Source of the DNA: DATGIQ01 sp035295665
GTDB taxonomy: Bacteria; Planctomycetota; Planctomycetia; Gemmatales; Gemmataceae
Length of the DNA stretch: 23,313 nt
NCBI GenBank assembly: GCA_035295665.1
Contig: DATGIQ010000375.1
Location: 1 to 23,313, forward strand
Direction of reading: 5' to 3'
In this document: piece after piece, positions 16,898-23,313 of the stretch
Numbering within the stretch: the stretch's first letter is position 1
How the letters are laid out: each line of letters starts with the position of its first letter
Notes under the pieces: generated by a model
What the model saw: the letters and a program-made list of their open reading frames with translations, nothing else
Told to the model about the DNA's origin: nothing
Database searches by the model: none
Program-made: the position numbers and the translations under genes

Positions 16898-17041
16898 TCA
16901 AAAACCCGCATCCTCGCCCTTGGGCAAAATCTCCTGGGCAACCAGGTCGCTCCAGGCGGCGACCGCGTTATGGATCGTCGCCAGCGGTAGCGGCTCGCGC
17001 GCCATGAATTCTCGGAAGGTCAGGGAACCGTCCTCGAACAT
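16898..17041 (-). CDS. Small 47-residue hypothetical protein between gltB and gltD
   Basis: The ATG at 17041 has a good AAGGAA ribosome site 8 bases upstream and the gene ends 44 bases before gltD, with the same strand and spacing as its operon neighbours. The product begins MFEDGSLTFREFM, contains a REPLPLATIHNAV segment and ends QEILPKGEDAGF; it is acidic, has no membrane segment, signal or Cys, and looks like one short helix-rich chain. The frame is open upstream to 17200, but that extension has no ribosome site. From memory the first ~25 residues resemble the beginning of longer nucleotidyltransferase-like proteins of planctomycetes, which would make it a truncated copy; this is unverified. 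It could be a small partner of glutamate synthase or a remnant. Confidence 0.5.
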   Translation of the reverse strand: MFEDGSLTFREFMAREPLPLATIHNAVAAWSDLVAQEILPKGEDAGF

Positions 17042-17106
17042 TGGTTCATTCCTTAACGGTGCTCTGTCCACCATCGCCCATGAACAATTCCAAGCTTCGC
17101 AGCGGT

Positions 17107-17130
17107 TCGCCCAACCGCGTGATTGGGCGA
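17107..17130 (-). terminator. Hairpin in the gltB-small ORF gap
   Basis: A perfect 8-bp inverted repeat TCGCCCAA/TTGGGCGA with an 8-base loop lies 36 bases after the gltB stop, inside the operon. No U-tract follows. It could stabilise the gltB 3' end or lower read-through to gltD, setting subunit ratios, or be a partial terminator. Confidence 0.45.
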
Positions 17131-17165
17131 GCCCCGGCAAACCACAAGGGGATGGTTGGAAGCTG

Positions 17166-20100
17166 CTATTTCCCTCCCACCCTCGCCAAATCATGCGCAT
17201 TCTCCTCGAACGCTGCCATGATCGCTTCCTCTTCCGACAACCCCTGAGCCTTGAACCGCTTCTGCGTCTCGATCACGCGTCGGTAGTCGTTGGGATAGAC
17301 CTTGACGAACTTCGGCACCAGCTCATCCCACAAGGCGAGCACTTTCCAGGCGCGATCGCTTTTGGTGTAGTGGGCGTGCCGGCGGATCATGTCCTGCACG
17401 AGTTCGATCTCCTCAGCGTCCTCCAGCGGGAACAGCTTCACCATCTCATGATTGCAGTGGCGCCGGAAATCGCCGACTTCGTCGAGGACGTAGGCAATGC
17501 CCCCCGACATGCCGGCGGCGAAGTTGCGGCCGGTCGGCCCCAGCACCACGACCCGGCCGCCCGTCATGTATTCGCAGCCGTGATCCCCCACCGATTCGAC
17601 CACAGCGTGGACGCCGCTGTTGCGGACGCAGAAGCGTTCGCCTGCCATGCCGCAGATATAGGCTTCGCCGCTGGTCGCTCCGTACAAGGCCACATTACCA
17701 ACGATCACGTTCTCTTCCGGCACAAACGTGGAGCCGGCCGGCGGGTAGACGATGATCTTGCCGCCGGACAGACCCTTACCAATGTAATCATTGGAATCCC
17801 CTTCCAGAATGAGCGTCATGCCGCGCGGGACAAAGGCTCCAAAACTCTGTCCAGCCGATCCCTGGAAGTGGAGCCGAATCGTGTCCTCGGGGAGCCCGGC
17901 AGGACCGTACCGGCGTGTGAGCTCGCTACCGACAATGGTGCCGACCACGCGGTTGACATTGTGGATCGGAAGCGTGGCACTGACCGGCGTTCGGCTTTCC
18001 AGGGCTGGGGCGCACAAAGGCAACAGGGTCGTGTTGTCCAGCGCTTGGTCCAGACCGTGATCCTGCGGGATCTGGCAGTAACGGCCGACGTGGTCGGGCA
18101 CCGACGGCTGATAGAAGATTTTCGAAAAATCGAGTCCCTGGGCCTTGAAGTGATCCACGGCCTTGCGGGTCTCCAGCCGTTCCGTGTGGCCAATCATCTC
18201 GTTGAGCGTACGGAAGCCAAGCTGGGCCATCAGCTCCCGAACCTCTTGAGCAATGAAGCGCATGAAATGGACGACGTGGCTGGGGTCGCCCGCGAATTTC
18301 TTGCGCAACCGGGGATCCTGGGTCGCGACGCCGACCGGACAGGTATTCAAATGGCAAACGCGCATCATCACGCAGCCCAGCGCGACGAGCGGTGCCGTGG
18401 CGAAGCCAAATTCCTCAGCACCGAGCAGCGCACCGATGACCACATCGCGCCCGGTCTTGAGCTGGCCATCAACCTCGACGACGATCCGACTCCGCAGATC
18501 GTTGAGGACCAGCACCTGGTGCGTTTCTGCCAAGCCCAGCTCCCAGGGGACGCCTGCGTGCTTGATGCTCGTCAGCGGCGAGGCTCCGGTGCCACCGTCA
18601 TGGCCGCTGATGAGTACCACATCAGCGTGCGCCTTCGAGACGCCCGCCGCAATGGTGCCGACGCCGACCTCCGCCACCAGCTTGACGCTGATCCGGGCGT
18701 AGTGGTTGGCGTTCTTCAAATCGTGAATCAGCTCGGCCAGGTCTTCGATTGAGTAGATGTCGTGGTGCGGCGGCGGCGAGATGAGACCGACACCGGGTGT
18801 CGAGTGGCGAACCTTGGCGATCCAGGGATAGACCTTGTGTCCGGGGAGCTGGCCGCCCTCGCCCGGCTTGGCGCCCTGGGCCATCTTGATTTGCAGTTCC
18901 TTGGCCATGACGAGATATTCGCTGGTCACACCGAAGCGGGCTGAGGCGACCTGTTTGATCGCGCTATTGCGAGAGTCCCCATTGGCATCGAGTGCGTAGC
19001 GGGCCGAATCCTCGCCCCCTTCGCCGGTGTTGCTCTTGCCGCCAATCCGGTTCATGGCAATGGCCAAGGTCTCGTGTGCTTCCTTGCTGATCGAGCCGTA
19101 TGACATGGCGCCGGACTTGAATCGCTTCATGATCGATTCGACCGGCTCGACTTCTTCGATTGGGATCGGCTTTTCCGCAAACTTCAACTCGAATAGGCCG
19201 CGCAGGGTACACAGCCGCCTGGACTGGTTATTGACCAGCTCGCTGTATTGCTTGAAGACCCGGTAGTCGTTGGTCCGGCAGGCGTATTGCAGCTTGTGGA
19301 CCGTTTCGGGATTGAACAGGTGATACTCGCCTTCGCGGCGGTACTGATATTGTCCACCAGTATCAAGCGTGTGGCCGTTCACTGAGCGGTCGGGGAAGGC
19401 ACGGTAGTGTCGCGCCTGCACCTCTTGGGCCACGACATCGATGCCGATCCCACCCACACGTGAAGCGGTCCAAGTAAAGTAGCTGTCGATGAATTCCTGG
19501 CTCAGGCCGACCGCCTCGAAGATCTGGGCGCCACAATAACTTTGTGCCGTGGAGATGCCCATCTTGGACATCACCTTCATGACGCCTTTGCCGATCGCCT
19601 TGACGTAATGCTTGACGGCTTTTTCCGAATCGATGTTGTTCAGCTGGCCCTGACGAATCATGTCGTCGAGGGTTTCGAAGGCAAGGTAGGGGTTGATTGC
19701 GCCGGCGCCGTAGCCAATCAAGAGCGCGAAGTGGTGTACTTCCCGGGGTTCACCACTTTCCAGGATTAAACCGACGCGGGTCCGTGTCCCTTCACGGATT
19801 AGGTGGTGATGCACACCGGCCACAGCCAACAGTGCAGGAATGGCGGCGTGTTCGCGGTCAATGCCCCTGTCCGACAAGATGATAAAATCGTTTCCGGAAG
19901 CAATGGCCGCGCTCGCCTGGCGGCAAAGCTCGGCCATGGCGCGTTCCAGCCCCGGTCCGCCTTCCTGGACCTTGTACAAGGTGGACAGCGTAATCGAGCG
20001 GAATCGGTCCGCCATCAGTGGCCGCGCACCGCCCGGCCGCCACGTGCCGTCCAGCTGACGGAGCTTATCCAGCTCGTCGTTGCGGAGGATGGGCGACTTG

Positions 20101-21806
20101 AGCTTGATCTGGCGTGCGGATCGCGGCGTCGGTTCGAGCAGGTTCTGCTCCGCGCCAATGGTTGTCTCCATCGACATGATGAGTTCTTCGCGGATCCCGT
20201 CCACCGGCGGATTGGTCACTTGGGCGAAGAGCTGTTTGAAGTAGCTGTACAGCAACTGCGGCCGGTCTGAGAGTACGGCGAGGGCCGCATCATTCCCCAT
20301 CGAACCGATGGCCTCATTGCCGTCCTGGGCCATGGGGGCCATGAGGATCTTCAAGTCTTCCGTGGTGTAGCCAAACGCCTGTTGCCGCTGCAACACGGTC
20401 TTGTGGTCCGGCAGGTGGATCACCGGGCCGTCGGGCAGATCTTCGAGCGTGACCAGGTTATCCCGCAGCCAATGCGCGTACGGTTTTTCGGCAGCGATTT
20501 CTTCCTTGAGCTCTTCATCAGAGATGATTCGGCCCTGTTCCAGATCGACCAGGAACATCCGGCCAGGCTGGAGCCGGCCCTTGAGGAGAACGCGGTCCGG
20601 TGGGATGTCAAGCACGCCCACTTCGGAAGCCATGATCACCAGGTCATCCTTGGTCACATAGTAGCGCGATGGCCGAAGCCCATTGCGGTCGAGAACTGCT
20701 CCGATGCGCAAGCCGTCGGTAAATGCAATCGAGGCTGGCCCGTCCCACGGTTCCATCAGGCAAGAGTGATATTCATAAAACGCTTTCTTCTCCGCGCTCA
20801 TGGATTCATGCCCGGTCCACGGCTCGGGGATCATCATCATGACGGCGTGGGGGAGCGAGCGGCCGGTGAGGACGAGCATCTCCAGAGCGTTGTCGAACAT
20901 GGCGGAGTCGCTACCCCGCTCGTCGATAATCGGCAGCAACTTCTTGATATCGGTCCCGAAGAATGGCGAGGCGAACATGCTTTCGCGGGCATGCATCCAG
21001 TTGACGTTGCCGCGCAGCGTGTTGATTTCGCCGTTATGCGATAGATAACGGTAGGGATGCGCCCGTGCCCAGTTGGGAAACGTGTTGGTGCTGAAACGGG
21101 AATGGACCATCGCCAGCGCGGTTTCCACGGCCGGGTCGAGAAGCTCGGGATAAAACGGCGTAATCTGCCCCGCGTTGAGCATGCCTTTGTAAACGATCGT
21201 TTTGTAGGACAGGCTCGGCACATAAAACATGCCGCGCTGGGCCAGCGAAGAGGTCTGGATAGCGTTGTCGATGCGCTTGCGGATCACGTACAGCTTGCGC
21301 TCGACGGCAAGATCATCTTGCGCCTGGGAGGCCACGCCCGTGCAATCGATGAAGGCCTGGCGGATCAGCGGCTGGACGGCCCGAGCGGTAGGTCCGAGCG
21401 AAGCATTGTCGGTGGGCACCGTGCGCCAGCCCAAGAATGTGCATCCTTCCTCGTGCACGATTTGCTCGAACCGCTCCTCGCATTGGCGCCGGTCATCGGC
21501 GTTCGTCGGTAAGAATACCATCCCGACCCCATACGCGCCGTAATCCGGCAACCGGATATTCAGCTTCGCGCACTCCTGGGCCAGGAAGCGGTGGGGTGTC
21601 TGTAACAAAATGCCGGCTCCGTCGCCGGTGTTCTTCTCACAGCCGCAGGCACCACGGTGTTCGAGGTTGTTCAGGACCTGGACAGCCTTCAGGACTACAT
21701 CGTGGGATTTACGGCCCTTCAGATCGACAACGAAGCCGACGCCGCAGGCATCGTGCTCGTACTGCGGATCATACAATCCCTGCTTCGATGGAGAGAATGG
21801 ACTCAT
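17166..21806 (-). CDS. gltB: Glutamate synthase large subunit
   Basis: Makes glutamate from glutamine and 2-oxoglutarate. The ATG at 21806 is chosen for its AAGGA site (8 bases upstream) and gives 1546 residues, usual for bacterial GltB; an upstream in-frame extension to 21893 overlaps the LysR gene and is rejected. Residues 1-20 are a short propeptide, after which Cys21 (EHDACGVGF) becomes the N-terminal nucleophile of the class II glutaminase domain (to about 430). A central domain follows, then the FMN synthase barrel (GGTGASPLTSIKHAG) and the 3Fe-4S cysteines 1145, 1151 and 1156 (CVMMRVCHLNTC). The C-terminal GxGxG beta-helix follows (GKGLSGGKIIVYPP, GERFCVRNSG, GGRVVVLGPTG). All catalytic parts are intact. 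It directly follows the LysR gene (one base between stop and start) and precedes the small ORF and gltD. Confidence 0.97.
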   Translation of the reverse strand: MSPFSPSKQGLYDPQYEHDACGVGFVVDLKGRKSHDVVLKAVQVLNNLEHRGACGCEKNTGDGAGILLQTPHRFLAQECAKLNIRLPDYGAYGVGMVFLPTNADDRRQCEERFEQIVHEEGCTFLGWRTVPTDNASLGPTARAVQPLIRQAFIDCTGVASQAQDDLAVERKLYVIRKRIDNAIQTSSLAQRGMFYVPSLSYKTIVYKGMLNAGQITPFYPELLDPAVETALAMVHSRFSTNTFPNWARAHPYRYLSHNGEINTLRGNVNWMHARESMFASPFFGTDIKKLLPIIDERGSDSAMFDNALEMLVLTGRSLPHAVMMMIPEPWTGHESMSAEKKAFYEYHSCLMEPWDGPASIAFTDGLRIGAVLDRNGLRPSRYYVTKDDLVIMASEVGVLDIPPDRVLLKGRLQPGRMFLVDLEQGRIISDEELKEEIAAEKPYAHWLRDNLVTLEDLPDGPVIHLPDHKTVLQRQQAFGYTTEDLKILMAPMAQDGNEAIGSMGNDAALAVLSDRPQLLYSYFKQLFAQVTNPPVDGIREELIMSMETTIGAEQNLLEPTPRSARQIKLKSPILRNDELDKLRQLDGTWRPGGARPLMADRFRSITLSTLYKVQEGGPGLERAMAELCRQASAAIASGNDFIILSDRGIDREHAAIPALLAVAGVHHHLIREGTRTRVGLILESGEPREVHHFALLIGYGAGAINPYLAFETLDDMIRQGQLNNIDSEKAVKHYVKAIGKGVMKVMSKMGISTAQSYCGAQIFEAVGLSQEFIDSYFTWTASRVGGIGIDVVAQEVQARHYRAFPDRSVNGHTLDTGGQYQYRREGEYHLFNPETVHKLQYACRTNDYRVFKQYSELVNNQSRRLCTLRGLFELKFAEKPIPIEEVEPVESIMKRFKSGAMSYGSISKEAHETLAIAMNRIGGKSNTGEGGEDSARYALDANGDSRNSAIKQVASARFGVTSEYLVMAKELQIKMAQGAKPGEGGQLPGHKVYPWIAKVRHSTPGVGLISPPPHHDIYSIEDLAELIHDLKNANHYARISVKLVAEVGVGTIAAGVSKAHADVVLISGHDGGTGASPLTSIKHAGVPWELGLAETHQVLVLNDLRSRIVVEVDGQLKTGRDVVIGALLGAEEFGFATAPLVALGCVMMRVCHLNTCPVGVATQDPRLRKKFAGDPSHVVHFMRFIAQEVRELMAQLGFRTLNEMIGHTERLETRKAVDHFKAQGLDFSKIFYQPSVPDHVGRYCQIPQDHGLDQALDNTTLLPLCAPALESRTPVSATLPIHNVNRVVGTIVGSELTRRYGPAGLPEDTIRLHFQGSAGQSFGAFVPRGMTLILEGDSNDYIGKGLSGGKIIVYPPAGSTFVPEENVIVGNVALYGATSGEAYICGMAGERFCVRNSGVHAVVESVGDHGCEYMTGGRVVVLGPTGRNFAAGMSGGIAYVLDEVGDFRRHCNHEMVKLFPLEDAEEIELVQDMIRRHAHYTKSDRAWKVLALWDELVPKFVKVYPNDYRRVIETQKRFKAQGLSEEEAIMAAFEENAHDLARVGGK

Positions 21807-21807
21807 G

Positions 21808-22815
21808 TTAAATGTCCTTTTTTTTCGCAGCGCGGGCGGAGCCGTTGCGGCCACGATAAGAAGAATGATTTGCCGACGAAGCCGAAAGTTCACTGGTCAA
21901 GGGATGTTTCGCAGACCCATTGGCCAATCCGGCAACGTCGGGATGTTGCAGCAGCTCGATGAAGCGCAACGCGCTGGAGCTGAGCCTGTGGTGTCGGCGC
22001 AGAATGATGCCGAGCGGCCTCACGAAACGGCTACCAAGCAACGGCAGGGCAACCAGTGTCCGCGCTTGCACTTCGCGCCGCAGCGTGGGTTCGGGCAGCA
22101 ACGCTACACCTACCGAGTCTTCGATGGCCTTTTTGATACTCTCGACGTTATCCAGCTCCAGCGTGATCTCAACGCAAACCTTGCGATGCCGCAGGAATTG
22201 ATCCACTTTGCGTCGGATCGTCAGATCCTTGCTGAAACCGATATATTTTTCGCCGGCCAGCTGTTCCGGCCGGACAGCCGGATAGCGGGTCAACGGATGC
22301 TGCGGCGAACACGTCAAGACCATCTCCTCTTCCCTCCAGGGGAGAGTGCGCAATTCGCGAGATCGGGGCGGAAAAGACAGGAGGCCCAGATCCGCGGTGC
22401 CGTTGAGCACTTTTTCATGAACCTGGTCCGGGTGCAGGTACTCAATCTGGACCCGGGCATGGGGATGCCAGGCGGCGAACCGCTCAACGTATTGTCCCAT
22501 GTCTCCCAGTCCAACCGAGTAAATGGCAGCCACGTGAACCGTAACCGGCAGTTCCGGTGGCGCATTGCGGATCGAAGCCTCCAGCTCGAGGTAGCGCTCC
22601 ACCAGTTCCTTGCAGCCCTCGTAATAGACCTGTCCGGTGGCGGTAGGCTTGAGCGGCCGACCGGATCGGTTAATGAGCTCAACGCCCAGCCGTTTTTCCA
22701 GCTGGCTCACTACCTGGCTAGCCGCCGACTGCGTCACATGATTCTCCAGCGCAGCCAACGAAAAGCTCTTGTTGCGAACAACGTCGCAGAACATTTTCAG
22801 GGATTCAAATTGCAT
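21808..22815 (-). CDS. LysR-family regulator heading the glutamate synthase operon
   Basis: A 335-residue LysR-type regulator. Residues 1-60 form the winged helix-turn-helix (MQFESLKMFCDVVRNKSFSLAALENHVTQSAASQ, then QLEKRLGVELINRSGR), and about 88-295 the periplasmic-binding-like effector domain (VTVHVAAIYSVGLGDM ... DLGLLSFPP ... DSVGVALLPEP). The C-terminus is a 40-residue Ser/Ala-rich, basic tail ending KKKDI, encoded by an A8 run. Its stop TAA is followed by C and then the gltB ATG, so gltB translation is probably coupled to it. Most gltBD regulators of this family (such as GltC of Bacillus) are divergent; here it is co-directional and would regulate its own transcript. The start is the first ATG, without a clear Shine-Dalgarno. 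The effector is unknown; 2-oxoglutarate or glutamate is a guess from context. Confidence 0.93.
   Translation of the reverse strand: MQFESLKMFCDVVRNKSFSLAALENHVTQSAASQVVSQLEKRLGVELINRSGRPLKPTATGQVYYEGCKELVERYLELEASIRNAPPELPVTVHVAAIYSVGLGDMGQYVERFAAWHPHARVQIEYLHPDQVHEKVLNGTADLGLLSFPPRSRELRTLPWREEEMVLTCSPQHPLTRYPAVRPEQLAGEKYIGFSKDLTIRRKVDQFLRHRKVCVEITLELDNVESIKKAIEDSVGVALLPEPTLRREVQARTLVALPLLGSRFVRPLGIILRRHHRLSSSALRFIELLQHPDVAGLANGSAKHPLTSELSASSANHSSYRGRNGSARAAKKKDI
21815..21825 (-). promoter_or_regulatory. gltB ribosome site overlapping an A8 run in the LysR 3' end
   Basis: On the - strand A8 (21825-21818) runs into GGA, giving an AAGGA site (21819-21815) 8 bases before the gltB ATG. The same bases encode the LysR C-terminal KKK, and contain the slippery heptamer A-AAA-AAG in the LysR frame. 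Confidence 0.6.
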
Positions 22816-22821
22816 GGATTT

Positions 22822-22851
22822 CTATAATATCATCGGCTTTTCTTATAGCAA
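22822..22851 (-). promoter_or_regulatory. Putative promoter and dyad operator of the LysR-gltBD operon
   Basis: In an AT-rich island just before the LysR ATG, TTGCTA (22851-22846) and TATTAT (22829-22824) are 16 bases apart on the - strand, a fair -35/-10 pair. A dyad CTATAA-N15-TTATAG (22848-22822) overlaps both elements, as expected for autoregulation by a LysR protein. Transcription would start near 22817, leaving almost no leader. Confidence 0.4.
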
Positions 22852-23080
22852 GGAAAAATTCAATTAAATAAACTAATAATCCAAGCAGCGGCGTTTCCTG
22901 CGGATAGAAGGAAGTGTTTACCGCACACCAATTTCCGGCCGACGGGGGGTAGTTGCGGGAGGGGCTGGACGGTTACTGTCATCTCGCGGTTCGGGGAGGC
23001 CGAACCTCCATCGTGCGAGCCCCAGACCGTGAATTGGCTGTGATGAAAAGGTGAAGCACGAGCTTGGAGGGCAAAGCGAT

Positions 23081-23116
23081 TTTCCCCGCTGGGCCAATTG
23101 TGTCCCAGCGGGGAAA
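23081..23116 (-). terminator. Strong hairpin behind the edge gene
   Basis: Perfect 13-bp arms TTTCCCCGCTGGG and CCCAGCGGGGAAA enclose a 10-base loop, starting 54 bases after the stop codon at 23171. A true U-tract is missing on either strand, but it is the most stable hairpin in the window and the best terminator candidate. Confidence 0.65.
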
Positions 23117-23170
23117 TTGTAGGAACGGCTTAACAAGGTAGCGGCATTGGGCCCCGGCTGCGTGGAGACG

Positions 23171-23313
23171 TTAGCCGCCGTTGATGCCGCTGAAGACGCT
23201 GTAGCCTTCATTGCGGAGGGTGGTATTGCTGCCCCACGGCTCTCCTCCCTGGGCAAAGCTATTGGTTGCCGTGAGGATCTGGAAGACCGTCTCCACCGTG
23301 GAATTCGGTACGC
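23171..23313 (-). CDS. C-terminal end of an unrecognised gene (start outside window)
   Basis: The frame is open from the right edge (47 complete codons including the TAA at 23173-23171; two bases of a preceding codon are cut). The visible residues include VPNSTVETVFQILT, SFAQGGEPWGSN and the terminal YSVFSGINGG. The composition is rich in Asn, Ser, Thr and Gly, as in surface or secreted proteins, and the strong hairpin placed 54 bases after its stop supports a real gene end. No family is recognised. Planctomycete pseudopilin-like (DUF1559) or other exported proteins can end with such Gly-rich tails, but this is a guess. Confidence 0.45.
   Translation of the reverse strand, partial: VPNSTVETVFQILTATNSFAQGGEPWGSNTTLRNEGYSVFSGINGG

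Larger units (their letters stand above)
22816..23170. other. Intergenic region between the edge gene and the LysR gene
   Basis: This 355-base gap contains the AT-rich promoter/dyad segment next to the LysR gene (about 22816-22890), a perfect 7-bp hairpin GGTTCGG/CCGAACC with a 5-base loop at 22988-23006, and the long hairpin at 23081-23116. No credible ORF was seen: the 112-residue - strand frame across 22918-23256 runs through the stop and terminator of the edge gene in another frame and has an Arg/Pro/Ser-rich, non-protein-like composition. Confidence 0.5.

Noticed and set aside
15069..18752. 1227-codon + strand frame opposite gltD and gltB
   Set aside because: It is a long antisense shadow of two certain genes and has no recognisable domain, signal or ribosome site.

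Overview
The window is about 23.3 kb of GC-rich (roughly 60% by eye), gene-dense bacterial chromosome. The gene complement suggests a member of the Planctomycetota, with moderate confidence: a large secreted GH2-type protein carrying a malectin-like domain, a Uma2-family remnant, a GAF-type sigma54 activator, and many hairpins without U-tracts between genes. No rRNA, tRNA, CRISPR array, IS element or integration site was seen.

Left part, + strand (1-5656): the 3' end of a secreted glycoside-hydrolase-like gene is followed by a hairpin. Next comes a probable two-gene operon, 6-phosphofructokinase then phosphoenolpyruvate carboxylase, linking glycolytic commitment to anaplerotic oxaloacetate supply.

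Middle part, - strand (5716-14798): an Mrr-like nuclease-fold gene sits alone behind its own sigma70-type promoter. Upstream of it, reading right to left, is a regulated efflux cluster: GAF sigma54 activator, STAS protein, lipoprotein adaptor, SDR oxidoreductase, RND pump (with an extra two-helix insertion) and hotdog thioesterase. Between activator and STAS gene lies a good -24/-12 (sigma54) promoter match, with an array of TGCCGA repeats and palindromes about 120-185 bp upstream of the predicted transcription start. This looks like a complete enhancer/promoter unit for the pump operon. No TolC-type outer-membrane channel gene is present.

Right part, - strand (14897-22815): a nitrogen-assimilation operon runs LysR regulator, gltB, a 47-residue ORF, gltD, then a shortened Uma2-family gene. 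The LysR stop and gltB start are one base apart, so the two are probably translationally coupled; together GltB and GltD make NADPH-dependent glutamate synthase. At the right edge is the C-terminal end of an unrecognised gene with a strong hairpin behind it.

The best candidates for something new are the sigma54-controlled STAS/RND/SDR/thioesterase cluster with its enhancer array, the RND pump's extra membrane hairpin, the Mrr-like protein with an altered catalytic motif, and the small ORF inside the glutamate synthase operon. All functional statements come from motif reading and not from database searches.
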